Counted from the stretch's first letter, positions 1-11,141 are shown. The stretch: DNA of 64,000 nt from Beta vulgaris subsp. vulgaris (GCF_026745355.1 NC_079210.1:16414922-16478921), one strand, 5' to 3'. Program-made: numbers and translations. The notes: generated from the sequence alone by a model not told the origin.

Positions 1-1279
1 ATTTTTTTGAGGATGTCAACTTCCTGCAACCCCATGCTTTCGAGGGCACTTTTGAAGATGATATTAGCTGAGCTACCGTTGTCTATTAATACTCTCTTCA
101 TGATGCAGTTGCTGACGGTGAGGGATACGACAAGGCCATCATGGTGGTCAGCTTCTTCACTTCTGTATTGCTTTGGCACAGCTTTGGAGCCTTCTCGGGC
201 GAATCGTTTAGCTGCAGAGTATGTTAGTCCACATATTTCTGATCCTTCAGAGATAGAATTGATTATCTTATCATGCGTAGGCTCAGGTGGTGGACGAGGT
301 TGCTGCTGGGTGGGATCGGATTTGTCCTCTCGCTGACCTTTCTTTCCCATGAGATGCTCTAGATAGCCTTTCTTAAGCAGCCACTCCACTTCTTTTTTGA
401 GGGCGTTGCCGTCCTCTGTGCGATGGCCATGGTCGCCATGATAGCTGCACCATTTGGTGGTGTCTTTCTCCCTATCTCGCCTGTTGCTCTTGCGCGGCCA
501 CCTGGCTGGTGTCCCCAGCTTTTCAAGCGCGTTTACTACGCCTCTTGCATCCACGTTAAAGCAATAGGAAGCAATAGATGGGTAGTCATTGTCAGCATAT
601 TTACCTGTGGCCTTGTTGGCTACGCTGTTGGTTTCGCGCTTTTGATAGGGCTGGTGACGCCGGTCACTCTTCTTTTGGTTTTGGGCCTTTCGATCGTAGC
701 TGGGCTCACTTCCATACCTGGACACCTTGTCTTCTTCGACGCGGATTTCAGCCATAGCTCTGGCCCTAACTTCCTCAAACGTGCTACAGGGGTACCTGGT
801 CAGTTCATAATATAACCTGGATCTGTATGTTAAGCCCCTTCTGAACGCTTCGATGGCACTAGGAATATTTAGGCTTTTGACTGGATCATCTCCTTGTTGA
901 ACCGGTCCAGGTACTGCCTCACAACTTCATTTGTCTTCTGTGTAATCTGATACAGGTCGCCTGTGTGTTTCTCTAGGACCCTGTTGCTGGCAAGTTGCAA
1001 GTAGAATTTGTTAATCAAAGTAGGGAAGTTTTGGATACTACCTGGTTTTAGGCTGATTAGCCACTGCATGGCTGGTCCGGATAAGGTGGCTCCAAAGGAT
1101 TTGCACATGGTGGCTTCCAGGCCCTGGCCACGGGGCCTAGGCGTTTTGTTGCTTTTGACGGAGTCTAGCTCCTTCCTGAGACTATCAATAGTCTGCTGAG
1201 TTTCAAATTGAGTGTGGCGAATATCTTCCTGAGCTTTCAGCAAAGCATCCTTCATCATTTCGGCAGTATCATCAGCCAT
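1..1279 (-). pseudogene. Ty3/gypsy gag-protease fragment (array copy 1)
   Basis: Minus-strand gag of a plant Ty3/gypsy element, probably of the Tat/Ogre-like group, which packages element RNA. Translation starts with MADDTAEMM at 1279, 60-odd bases after a primer-binding site. Recognisable gag blocks are GPAMQWLISLKPGSIQNF and YLDRFNKE, followed by a basic linker and a degenerate zinc knuckle (WCSYHGDHGHRTEDGN). The window edge then reaches the aspartic protease, with the active-site-like string LIDNGSSANI around 70-95. A missing base pair near 886 breaks the frame only in this copy. The pol that should follow is outside the window; the RT beside it at 1468 is on the other strand and belongs to a different fragment. 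Confidence 0.8.
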
Positions 1280-1339
1280 ATTTCCTAGGGTGAAATGTGT
1301 GTATTTTCTTTTTGGTATTTTTATGGGAGTTTAGCTGTA

Positions 1340-1361
1340 GAGCCCCACGGTGGGCGCCAAA
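1340..1361 (-). other. Gypsy primer-binding site (copy 1)
   Basis: On the minus strand TTTGGCGCCCACCGTGGGGC lies just upstream of gag. This is the type of tRNA-complementary site used by plant Tat-group gypsy elements. Its position fixes gag as minus strand and predicts an LTR end at about 1362. Confidence 0.75.
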
Positions 1362-1467
1362 CTTTTTTACAATAGCATTTCAGTAAAAACCGCTTATAAA
1401 GCATCATGCCATGAACAAAAGGATCTTAGAAGTTAATTGTTAACGGCTGATTGTAAACAACGTTCAA
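1362..1467. repeat. LTR-derived scrap between gag and RT (copy 1)
   Basis: This stretch shares several blocks with 4156-4351: GTAAAAACCGCTTATAAAGC, AAGGATCTTAG, and TGTTAACGGCT followed by ATTGTAAACAACGTT. The blocks are in a different order from those at 4156-4351, so this is a rearranged LTR remnant rather than a clean LTR. It joins a minus-strand gag to a plus-strand RT. Counterparts lie at about 12330-12435 and 23301-23406. Which strand the parent LTR was on is unresolved. Confidence 0.5.
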
Positions 1468-3184
1468 CAATTTGGCATAAACTTGCTTCATCCCTACCAA
1501 CTGAAGAAAAGCAGCGGATCATTGAATTCCTACAAGAAAATATAAGTTGTTTCGCATGGAGCCATGAAGATATGGTAGGCATTGAACATGACATCATCAC
1601 TCATAAGCTGAACGATGACCCCAATCAAAGTCTATCAAGCAAAAAAGGAGGAAGTTCGCGCCAGAAAAAATTTAATAGTTAATGAAGAAGTAGAGAAGCT
1701 ACTGAAAGCTGGGAAGATCAGAGAAGTCAAGTACCCAGATTGGCTAGCTAATATGGTGGTCGTAGGCAAGAAAAATGGCAAGTGGCGAGTGTGTATTGAT
1801 TTCAACGATCTCAACAAGGCGTGCCCAAAGGACCCCTTCCCACTGCCGCACATCGATGCATTGGTAGACGCCACAGTTGGACATGAGAGATTAACTTTCC
1901 TAGACGCATATTCTGGTTATAACCAATACTCATGAACCCGACGGATCAAGAAAAGACGGTATTCATGACTGAAAGAGGTATTTATTGCTACAAGGTGATG
2001 CCTTTTGGATTGAAGAACACAGGTGCCACCTACCAGCGGTTAGTTAACAAAATGTTCGAGAAGCAGCTGGGAGATACGATGGAAGTCTACATAGATGACA
2101 TGCTGGTCAAAACAAAGCAAGCTGAAGATCACGTTGCTCATCTGCATGATACTTTCGAAGTTCAAAAAAGGTATGGGATGAAGCTTAACCCTAGTAAGTG
2201 TTCCATTGGAGTCCCTTTAGGAAAATTTCTGGGGTACATAGTTACCCAACGAGGCATAGAAGCTAGTCCCAGCCAAGTGCAAGCATTGATCAATATCCAA
2301 TCACCCCGGAACTTAAAGGAAGTCCATAAGCTAACTGGGAGAGTAGCCGCGCTCAATAGGTTCATATCCAGATCCTCCGATAATTGCCATCTGTTCTACA
2401 ACATGCTGAAAAAGATCAAGGGATTTAACTGGACAGCCGAACATGAAGCTGCACTACAAGATCTAAAACTTGCGTAGTTCTACCTCCTCTGCTTTCGAAG
2501 CCAGCTGCAGGCGAGACGCTCCAGCTATATTTAGCCGTCAGCAGCAAGGCGGTAAGTGCAGTGCTATCTAGGGAAGTAGAAAATCAACAACTTTCAGTCT
2601 ATTACGTAAGTAAATCCTTGCTGGACGCCGAAACCTGGTACACATCACTAGAAAAACTTGTACTAGCTTTGTACATGGCATCACGTAAGTTAAGATATTA
2701 CTTTGAATCTCATCCTATTCATGTCATGACTAACTATCCTATCAAAGTTGTATTAAGGAAGCAGGAATGCTCAGGGAGAATGGTCAAATGGGCTATATCC
2801 CTAAGCGTGCATGACATTAAGTATCTGCGTAGGACAGCTATAAAATCCCAAGCTCTAGCTGACTTTTTGGCAGACTTTAGTCCTGACCTAACAGCTGCAG
2901 CTGAAGAGGAAGTGCGTCACATTAATCAAGTGGGTAAGTCCGGATCCTAGCAGCTGTATGTGGATGTATCCTCGAATTTCAGAGGAGCTGACCTAGGTGT
3001 AGTAATAAAGTCGCCACAAGGGGACATGATAGTACGCGCTATCTGTTGTGATTTTAAAGCTACCAACAATGAGGCAGAGTATGAAGCCTTAATTGCAGGC
3101 ATGATATTAGCATGTGATTTAAAAGCTAACAATTTACATGTGTTCAATGATTCGCTATTAATAGCTAGCACTGAACACATGTAA
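1468..3184 (+). pseudogene. Ty3/gypsy RT-RNase H fragment (copy 1)
   Basis: Plus-strand pol fragment of a plant Ty3/gypsy element. In order: the region just before RT (EFLQENISCFAWSHEDM), RT motifs (KNGKWRVCIDFNDLNKACP, FLDAYSGYNQ, VMPFGLKNTGATYQ, VYIDDMLVK with the catalytic YxDD near 2085-2105), a connection domain, then an RNase H-like domain ending in FKATNNEAEYEALIAGM. Integrase is absent. Breaks are frameshifts near 1680 and 2470, a TGA after FLDAYSGYNQ (1932) present in all copies, and a TAG near 2948. The last residues before 3184 leave the normal RNase H sequence where the inverted arm begins. Confidence 0.85.
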
Positions 3185-4038
3185 ACTGTTAGCTTTTAAA
3201 TCACATGCTAATATCATGCCTGCAATTAAGGCTTCATACCCAGCCTCATTGTTGGTAGCTTTAAAATCACAACAGATAGCGCGTACTATCATGTTCCCTT
3301 GTGGCGACTTTAATACTACACCTAGGCCAGTCCTCTGAAATTCGAGGATCCATCCACATACAGCTGCCAGGATCCGGACTTACCCACTTGATTAATGTGA
3401 CGCACTTCCTCGTCAGCTGCAACTGCTAGGTCAGGACTAGAGTCTGCCACAAAGTCAGCTAGAGCTTGGAATTTTATAGCTGTCCTAGGCAGATACTTAA
3501 TGTCATGCGCGCTTAGGGATGTAGCCCATTTGGCCATTCTCCCTAAGCATTCTGGCTTCCTTAATACTGCTTTGATAGGATAGTTAGTCATGACATGAAT
3601 AGGATGAGATTCAAAGTAATATCTTACTTTACGTGATGTCAGGTACAAAGCTAATACTAGTTTTTCTAGTGATGTGTACCTGGTTTCGACATCCAGCAAG
3701 GATTTACTTACGTAATAGACTGGGAGTTGTTGACTTTCGGCTTCACTAGATAGCACTGCACTTACCGCCTTGTTGCTGACGGCTAAATATAGCTAAAGCG
3801 TCTCGCCTGCAGCTGGATTCGAAAGCAGAGGAGGTTGAGCTAGGTAAGCTTTTAGATCTTGCAGTGCAGCTTCATGTTCGGTTGTCCAGTTAAATCCCTT
3901 GTTCTTTTTCAGCACGTTGTAGAACAGGTGGCATTTATCGGAGGATCTGGATATGAACCTATTGAGCGCGGTTACTCTCCTCGTTAGCTTCTGGACGTCC
4001 CTTAAGTTCCGGGGTGATTGGATATGGATCAAGGCTTG
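2280..4038. repeat. Large inverted repeat, arms about 0.87 kb (copy 1)
   Basis: Left arm 2280-3146 and right arm 3172-4038 are reverse complements of each other, separated by a 25 bp spacer (3147-3171). The arms consist of gypsy RNase H and connection sequence. A transcript through the centre would fold into a long imperfect hairpin. Confidence 0.85.
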
Positions 4039-4065
4039 GTCAAAAGACGTTGTTTCAACAGTCAT
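3172..4065 (-). pseudogene. Inverted second RNase H-RT fragment (copy 1)
   Basis: Minus-strand copy of the same pol region, facing the plus-strand fragment. It covers the end of RT, the connection (IQSPRNLRDVQKLT, NKGFNWTTEHEAALQDLK) and RNase H (ADFVADSSPD, YVDGSSNFRG). A stop at 3790 and a break near 3325 split the frame. It differs from the plus-strand fragment by roughly one base in ten over a 150 bp stretch compared by eye, so it is a related element rather than a fresh duplicate. No catalytic YxDD is included. Confidence 0.8.
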
Positions 4066-4155
4066 GCCTAAAAAATAGGGCGAGATCCGTGGTTGAGGAG
4101 AAGATGGAGTTGTTCCTTGATTTTAGGAGATTGTGGCAAGATAGTAGGAGTTAGT

Positions 4156-4351
4156 TGTTAACGGCTAATTGTAAACAACGTTAAATAGAATGCACTTGTA
4201 TAAATAGAAGAAAAGGATCTTAGGAGCACACAAGTATTTCAAATCATTTACATTCAAATATTTCCTTTGCTTTTACAATACTATCTTGGCACAATTCTGT
4301 TTATGCCGAATTCATTTAAGTAAAAACCGCTTATAAAGCATCATGCCATGA
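4156..4351 (+). repeat. LTR-like fragment with TATA motif (copy 1)
   Basis: A 196 bp block starts with TGTTAACGGC, has GTATAAATAG at about 4195-4204, and ends at CATGCCATGA. It shares blocks with the scrap at 1362-1467. The TATA motif followed by a pyrimidine-rich stretch suggests the U3/R part of a plus-strand LTR. No primer-binding site follows, so it is a fragment. It closes the right side of the inverted RT-RNase H repeat. Confidence 0.5.
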
Positions 4352-5378
4352 GAATGAAAGAGGCAATCGAAGCAGCAAAAAGTTTTATGTCAATAAACGC
4401 AAGGATGTATGAGTTATAACACCACAAAACAATGTAAATGTAAACTAGATGCCATCCACCCTCACAGGAAGGCAAATACTCAGTGAAAAAATAAGAAAGT
4501 TTCACTGTGATGATGAGCGGAGAGAGGAACAATAACAAGGATAATTTTTTCTTTAGAAGAGTAATGAGAGACCAAGATCATAATATGAGGCATAGGAGCA
4601 GAGAAGCGTTGAAAACTAGCAGCTATGGATAATAAAAGCTGAGAATTAATGAAACTATAGATGTAATACAGCATAGAGCTTTTATATGGATCAAACCTCT
4701 TCCACTCGGGACTTAAAGAGAGGTACCAACAATAGAAAACCATGTCATAAAGAAAGAGCACTCGAGACTGAGTGGGCATGAAAACATAATTAAAAAAGGA
4801 GATAAAAACAAAACAACTATTAATGTGTAACCTAAAGCAAATAAAAGCTAACAAGATGAGTAAGATGAGCAACTGAGCATCGTAGGTTGACCAATATCGA
4901 AGCATTGTGGCTATGAATAGGTAATTTTTAACAATTAATGAAGTAGGATGAGTTATTGGAATCCATCCATACATATTTGGACGCAGAAGATAATAGCAAT
5001 TAATCGATAGAGGTTTGGATCTTTACGAGAAATTCATAGCAAAAAACATAGGAATATGTTGAGGAGAGTTTAGAATCTCCGATAGAGAATGGTGCTAGGT
5101 CATACCAAAACCAAATAAAGGTCTGAACATAAAATGTAGACCATAACCAAAAATAAAACTTAAGAGTAGACACTTGTTAACAAAATTATAGGATGAGATA
5201 AAGACTTAGGATGATGCAGAATGAGATTAGAATAAGTCGAAATAGTGGTTACAGTAGAATTAGATAAATCCATAGCAAACTGGAGCATAGTAAATGAAGA
5301 ACTCCTGGTTCTACTAATTACGAAGAAAACCAATATAGAACAGTACCCAAACAAACAAAAAACTAAGAGAAGACTTAC
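4352..5378 (-). other. AT-rich non-coding stretch, possible intron of a captured exon
   Basis: No recognisable gene. Read on the minus strand it follows a good 5' splice site (CAG then GTAAGT at 5378) and is T-rich, as plant introns are. A 164-codon hydrophobic frame (4480-4974) matches nothing I know and is probably chance. The same stretch recurs at 15321-16346 and 26287-27315. Confidence 0.35.
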
Positions 5379-5607
5379 CTGGGAGAAGGCACAGAGGTGG
5401 TTGCGGACACCCTAGTGAATTTGTAGATCGGGATCCATCAGAACTGCCCAAGCGATGATGCAGCTGCACTGAGTCGGAACAGTGGCCTGAACGAATTTTG
5501 AGGAGAGGCGGTGGAGGATGATGACGAGGGGGCGGTGGTAAGGGTTGTTCTTGAAGGTGATTTGGAGCCAAAAGCCCAAAATAATGGATTACAAAGAGCA
5601 GGGCCAT
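5379..5607 (-). pseudogene. Possible captured first exon, unidentified (copy 1)
   Basis: This GC-richer block stands out from AT-rich surroundings and ends on the minus strand in CTCCCAG followed by GTAAGT, a strong plant donor. One frame is Ser/Thr/Ala/Arg-rich (for example RPLFRLSAAASSLGQF), the composition of an organelle presequence; another is Pro/His-rich. I cannot name the parent gene. Copies are at 16347-16575 and 27316-27544. It could be an exon captured by a transposon or a decayed resident gene. Confidence 0.3.
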
Positions 5608-5623
5608 TCCTGAACATTATTGG

Positions 5624-5689
5624 GCATAATAGATTTATGAGAATATGCATGTTTATGCATAATAGATTTATTAGAATATGCATGTTTAT
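5624..5689. repeat. Two 33 bp direct repeats
   Basis: GCATAATAGATTTATNAGAA and the bases after it occur twice with a 33 bp period. The pair is also present near 16592-16657 and 27595-27658. Copy 3 carries an extra, unrelated 33 bp just before it. Confidence 0.8.
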
Positions 5690-5778
5690 AGGATAAAAAC
5701 TATTTGAGAATCGACTAATTCATGTTTATCAAGTATCAACAACTATTTTTATTTATATATGATTAATTATATCTAATA

Positions 5779-6027
5779 TTCACTCCGTCCTAAAAATATT
5801 TGTATATTTATTAGTTCACGTAATGTAAGAAATAAGTTCTAGTGTGCTTATCAATTGTTATTTTTATTAAAAAAATAATGTATGTGATAAGAGTTGGTGG
5901 GTATCTTTTATTGAAAATGAGAGAAATCACATAATAATAGTGGGACCATGTCAAAAATAAAAGTTTGTAAAATTGAAATGGAAAAAACAAAAAACAAAGT
6001 GCTCATATTATTGTGGGACGGATGAAG
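5779..6027. mobile_element. Stowaway-like MITE (copy 1)
   Basis: A 249 bp non-coding element with terminal inverted repeats of the CACTCCGTCC type (left TTCACTCCGTCCTAAAAATA, right end GGGACGGATGAAG) flanked by TA on both sides (5777-5778 and 6028-6029). TA duplication and a CTCCGTCC-like terminus are hallmarks of Stowaway MITEs moved by Tc1/mariner transposases. Counterparts are at 16747-16994 and 27749-27998. Confidence 0.7.
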
Positions 6028-6029
6028 TA

Positions 6030-6850
6030 GCCTTCTATAAAGTATATAAACTAATAACTTGACAAGTAAAATCAAAAATATAAAATATATTTTATCACCC
6101 AACACCTATAAAGAATATTATGAATCTAAGTATTGACTTTAGGTTGTATACATGTTTTTTAGAATAATTTACAATTTCAAAGTATATAAGATATAAAATC
6201 ATACTGACTAAAAAAATAATATAATATATATAGTGATAAAAAAGAAATGAAGAAATAAGTTGAAAAAATAGTGTAAAAAGGAAATATAAAAGAAAATGAA
6301 AATAACAACTACCAAAGGAGAACATCATTGCCAATTGTATAAAGAAAAAGAAAAAGCAGAAGAAAACAAAAAGAAAGAAAAATTAAGAAAAGGAAACAAA
6401 CAGATTAACAATTGTAATAAGAGGGGATCCGAATAACCGAAGTCTTGCACTCTCAACATTCCCTTATAATCAAACAACTACCATCTTTTCAATACAAAAC
6501 ATATGCATAGTTCACGCGGGGTTTAGTAAACCAATTCCAGATTTATGGGCCTTAGGCCGGCTCCCCGCCTGCCCCGCCCTAGGGCCGGGACTGACAAAGA
6601 GGCAAAAAACGACAATTGGATACTCTATTAGGAGAGAATAAATTTAGCTTATAGATGAAGAAAGTGGTAAATCAGGGCGGGCGGTCTTTGGATCTGGAGG
6701 TTTCTTTCAGCGCTGATATGCCCATATCCAATATAGGGCAATAGTTGCCCATATCAGAGGCATATTAGTATTTTCACCAATAAAAGTAAAAAGGAGCTAC
6801 ATAAACGTATGAAAGTAGAAACGTAAAAAGTAAAATCTGATTGTTTGCTT
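6030..6850. other. Non-coding stretch upstream of the Ulp1-like gene
   Basis: No gene seen. It holds a purine-rich run (about 6335-6400), a short GC-rich palindromic patch (CCCTAGGGCCGGGAC near 6579), and an imperfect inverted repeat around 6715-6757 (GATATGCCCATATC against TGCCCATATCAG). It repeats at about 16997-17817 and 28001-28824. It probably includes the promoter of the downstream gene, but I find no convincing TATA box. Confidence 0.4.
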
Positions 6851-6852
6851 TG

Positions 6853-6978
6853 CTACTTCTCTTTGAAAGTAACTTCTAGTTCTTCTCTTTGAAATCAGCT
6901 TTTAGGTTCTTCTCTTTGAAAGCAGATTCTTCTCCTTCTCCTTGGAAGCTACTTCTCCTTGGAAGCTACTTCTCCTTC
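6853..6978 (+). repeat. Short tandem repeats in a 5' leader (copy 1)
   Basis: Three imperfect copies of a TTCTTCTCTTTGAAANCAG-type unit are followed by three of CTACTTCTCCTTGGAAG. They end just before an AAG/GTATGT splice donor at 6996, so they would lie in the 5' untranslated exon of the downstream gene. Copies lie at about 17820-17946 and 28827-28950. Confidence 0.6.
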
Positions 6979-6996
6979 ACATTGTCGGCATTTAAG

Positions 6997-7452
6997 GTAT
7001 GTGTTAATTTTATGAAAATTGAAGAAGTAAACAACTTTGGTTTAGGGCTTTCAGTGTTTTTGTTGAATTTGATTAATTTAAAGTTAAAAGTTAAATGTCA
7101 GTAAAAATAATTAGGGCTTTTAGTGTTATTGTTGAAATTGGGAATTAGCGCTTAGTGTTTTAGTTGATTTTGATTAATTTAGTGTGCGTTTTGTCGGTAA
7201 TAGAGTTTGTTGAATTTATTTTGTTTAGTTTTGTGTTGGCAATATGTTTTAGAGAAAGTATTTGATTAATTTGATGAAGGGTTATATTTTGTGTTGGAAT
7301 TAGTATCTGCATATTGATTGTAACCATTTATACTAATTGAGAAAATAAAAAATATGGGCTTTCAAAAGAATATCAATTGAATTTTGTGTAATTGTTAGTC
7401 ATAAGATGGAGACTAAATGTTGATTAATAAGTAAATGTCGATTGTTTTATAG
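6997..7452 (+). other. Probable 5'UTR intron of the Ulp1-like gene (copy 1)
   Basis: GTATGT at 6997 opens and TTTTATAG at 7452 closes a T-rich 456 bp segment; the predicted start codon is two bases into the next exon (7455). Equivalents lie at about 17966-18421 and 28970-29426. Confidence 0.5.
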
Positions 7453-7454
7453 GT

Positions 7455-10400
7455 ATGAGTGAACGGAACGACGATGATTTGTCAGATGACTACGAGGAGG
7501 AAGATGAATGTTTGGAGGAGGTAATTTACAAAATATGTTTATTAGATTAGGATATTCTTCTATGTTTACAAATAAAATGTAATAAGTTCTATGTTATTGG
7601 ATTAGGATGAAGGTGGATCTAAGAGGAAGAAGAGGTTGAAAGGTGGTGTGGCTGAAGAGGTAACAATGTTGCTGAATAGATATATGTATCAAAGTTGATG
7701 TTGTACTAGTGGGTTTATCGATCCATTATTTAATTAAAAGTCTATTCATAACCTACATTTGATTATTTACTCTATAGGTTGATCTAATAATGATGTGATA
7801 AAGCAAAGTAATCCTGTATTTTGTTTATTTTTCTTCACAAAGAATTAATAGTAATATAACCATAGTGGAACCATACTAGAAGGCATATGTAAACTCCATA
7901 ATTTATAAGGTATGGAAGTAATATGCTTAAAAACTATGCACGGGCAGGCTCCTATGCAAACTGGGCAGGTTCCAAGTCAAAGTAACACGAGGATATTTAA
8001 ATTTACGAGAGATATGTTTAGGGTTAATGATATAAGTGAAGGTGGTGCGGTGAGATCACGGGGTGAGGTGTGTAAAACTCAACTACAAAATTGCAAAGGT
8101 TCGCATCCTAATGTCAATTATAGGGTAGAGACATTAGGCAAAGTTGTTGGTGGATTTAATGCAATGAAAGTGCAGTGGGTTATAGACATGGGTTTTGGAG
8201 GTCTGCTGGAGTTGAAGCGTAGAAGATTGTCGCGTTCGTTATGCTATTGGTTGATGACTTGGGTTGACACTGAGAAGAAGGTGTTGATGTTGCCCGGTGG
8301 TGTGGATTATCCATTGGACAGGAGTCAGGTGCATTGGGTTTTAGGCACTCCGCCGAAGCGGGTGCCGAAGGTTGGACGGGATGATGATAGTAAGAGGGCA
8401 GTAGCAGAGATAAGGAAGAAGTATGAGTCGGATGTTGGGATTCCCATGGTGAAAGTACTGGAGAAAGTGGAAAGAGTATGAGATTCTGAAGAGTATGAAT
8501 TCAAGACTGCCTTCCTTATACTAGTGTTCTGTGATTTTCTATGTCCTACCACCTGCCGAAGGCTAGAGAGTGATCTAGTTGTTGCTGTGACTCTTGCTAT
8601 GGATGCAAAGAATTATGATTGGTCGTCCCTGGTGCTAGAAAAACTTTTAGTACATGCTCGACAGTTTGCGGAAAAGTTTTATAAGCATGGGTATGCAAAG
8701 GGTTGTGGAGGCTGCACATACTTTCTCGCTGTGAGTTGTTAATATTTTGTGTAATAAATTTTCATATAATAAGGTTTTTTTATTTAATATATTGGTAATT
8801 TATGAATCTAAACATGTTAATATATTATATGAAATGCAGATTTTGTATCTTGATAGGCTGAACCGGCCTCCTATGAAGTGGGGTTTGTTTCCTAGATGTA
8901 AGGCATGGTCGTACAAGTTGTTAATTTGGCAAAATTTGATGGTCAATTTGTTGAAGGAGATTTTGGGAAAATTGGGATAATAACTTATTTGATTATTATT
9001 TGGTGTTATTAGTTCTATCTATTTAGCTATTTGTTTCCTAGGTGTTATTAGTACAAAAATCATGTCGTAGTTGGGCAATGATGGACAGTGCATAGATTTG
9101 GCTTATTGAGAGAGACATCCTTTGATGGTGAGAGACACTATGGGTCCTTGGTCGATGGCGTATGAGGTAATAGGTTTATTGTGATGGTAAAATTATTATA
9201 TTTAGGCAAAGACATTTATCATCTTACTGTACATAATACCTAACTTTATTTTATATATTACATTGTATACTATTCTATTGATGAGTTTTCTAAATGGCAT
9301 TAGCTTTGTTACTCTTAATACGTAGAAAACCATCTAACTTCGATAAACCTTTTGAGCAATTTTGCTTACAATATTTGTCTTCATTCTATTCTCAAATATT
9401 TGTGCAGATTGCAAGTATAGTCCTTAGTGGAATGGGTATTGAGATACCTGGTGGTGTGCGTGATGGTGAAAATGTAGCCACAGTGTCGACATATGAGGGT
9501 GAAGATATGGTTTACGGTGAAGGGGCCATAGGGACAAGCTCAACTCATATCAGCGGAAGATGTTGCGCAGAGGGAATGCAAGGGAGTGTGATGATAATGG
9601 CGAGGGAATGGCGAGGAGTGACAGTAAGCAGGATGATGGGATGGATTTTATGGTTTAGGAGGGGGATCAGGAATGCGAGTTTATGGATGAGGGGCAGCAA
9701 GAGTAGTTAATTGGTGAGCAGCAATGAGAGATAGTTGTGGGCAGTTTAGGGAGGATGATGAATTTATTGGTGAGCAGGATAGTAATGATGGTGCACAAAA
9801 CAACGGAGATGGTGAGGGTATGGTGAGGGTAAGCGTGATGGTGAGGTGGATAACACTAATGGTGAGGTGAGAGTGGGAACAATGATTGTGAGAAGAAGAA
9901 TGAGAAGCATGGAGATGGTGAGAAGGGGAATGAGAAAGATGGGGATGGTGAGCATGGGAATGATGATAATGGAGAGGGTGAGCAGAGGAGATTGAGTTAT
10001 ATGAGTAGGAAACAGTCAGAGAAATCACTTACATCAGCTAGTAGCCTAATATAGAAGCTTACCGTTGGCATTGACGGAACTACACATGAAATTGAAACGA
10101 GTAGGTACGAGTGGGGCTCTTCTACCTTTAAGTACCCAGAAGGTGAATGCAAAGTGATTGAAAAGCAAGGTGACAATATGAGTGGGGATGGACTTAATGC
10201 TCATAGTTGACGAGTTGTCTGGATGTATGTCAGAAACAACTCTAAGGGTGGAGGAAGTGAAGAAAAGTGGGAGACGGCGTTGTACAAGGCCTAGTGTTAA
10301 GTTGAGGGAGGAGAATTTTTAAGTTGAGATAGTACCGAGGATATATCCCAACTACAGAGCGCGGATAGTACAACTTGTTTCAGAATATGACATGACAAAA

Positions 10401-11141
10401 ATGTAGGTATAATTTTTGTATTTATGCAAATGTGTATTTGAATATGTTGAACATTAGTATGGTAAATTGTGTATTTTGTATATATAGGACGAGTAATAAG
10501 GTTTTGGTTAAAGTCGGTGATTTAACAGCAAGCATGAGTGACTGTTGTTCAGTTTTAGATTCAAATATAGAAGTATCAGATAATGTAAGTGTAGACTTCT
10601 TTTATTGCTTTGTTGGTGCACCACAAGTAATATTGTTATTAATGTTGTTATTAATTGATTGGTTAATATGGTATTACTAATATAGTTATTGTATGTGTTA
10701 TTGTATCGATGTATTAGTACGTTAGAGTTGTTGCGGTGATGTATACGCAGTTGTGGGTGAAGAAGTTTGTGGATGCAAGTGTGCGATATTTCATGGACCC
10801 CACGTTTGGTGTTGGTTTGACTTATGTTAGTTCTGTAATGGTTTGACTTATGTTAATAATTGATTACTAAAATAGAAAAAAAAATTATAGTCTCTACTAT
10901 TATAGGAGAGGTTGGGGATTCTGATACTTGGAATGGATGCGCATCGTGTTACAACAAGGTGTGCTGAAGAATTTAGGGGTATTTAGGCAAATAGGTTTTT
11001 TGTGGTAAAGTAATATTGTTCTGCATTTTGATAGAAATTGTAATGAAGTTTGTGGAGCTAAATGGGTGTAATAATTGGGTTTGTTAGTAGTTACAATAGG
11101 TATTTGTTCTAGTCTTCGAAGACATGAATTGGTGGTGTGTT
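7455..11141 (+). pseudogene. Ulp1-like (C48) protease gene, truncated, copy 1
   Basis: Spliced plant gene relic of the type in which a plant-mobile or DUF1985-like N-terminal region precedes a Ulp1 SUMO-protease domain. Visible exons: acidic start MSERNDDDLSDDYEEED (7455-7520); basic KRKKRLK exon (7606-7659); about 7912-8730 with FKTAFLILVFCDFLCPTT and GCGGCTYFLA; 8840-8979 with ILYLDRLNRPPMKWGLFPR; an acidic Gly/Asp/Glu/Asn repeat linker (about 9780-9990); VKVGDLTASMSDCC; then VFVLVFEDMNWWCVGHV at 11100-11141. An in-frame TGA at 8479 splits the main exon in all copies. In the last exon the family's catalytic His before WWC is Asn. The MITE at 11142 and the array junction remove everything downstream. 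Confidence 0.65.

Noticed and set aside
423..815. 130-codon hydrophobic plus-strand frame (also at 11391 and 22361)
   Set aside because: It lies antisense to gag, whose minus-strand translation shows real family motifs; the hydrophobic reading is a shadow.
4480..4974. 164-codon hydrophobic minus-strand frame, kept in all three array copies
   Set aside because: Preservation follows from recent duplication, composition is AT-driven, a splice donor lies upstream as if this were an intron, and no domain is recognisable.
9681..10028. His/Ser/Pro- and Leu-rich minus-strand frames
   Set aside because: They are the complement of the acidic repeat linker of the Ulp1-like gene.
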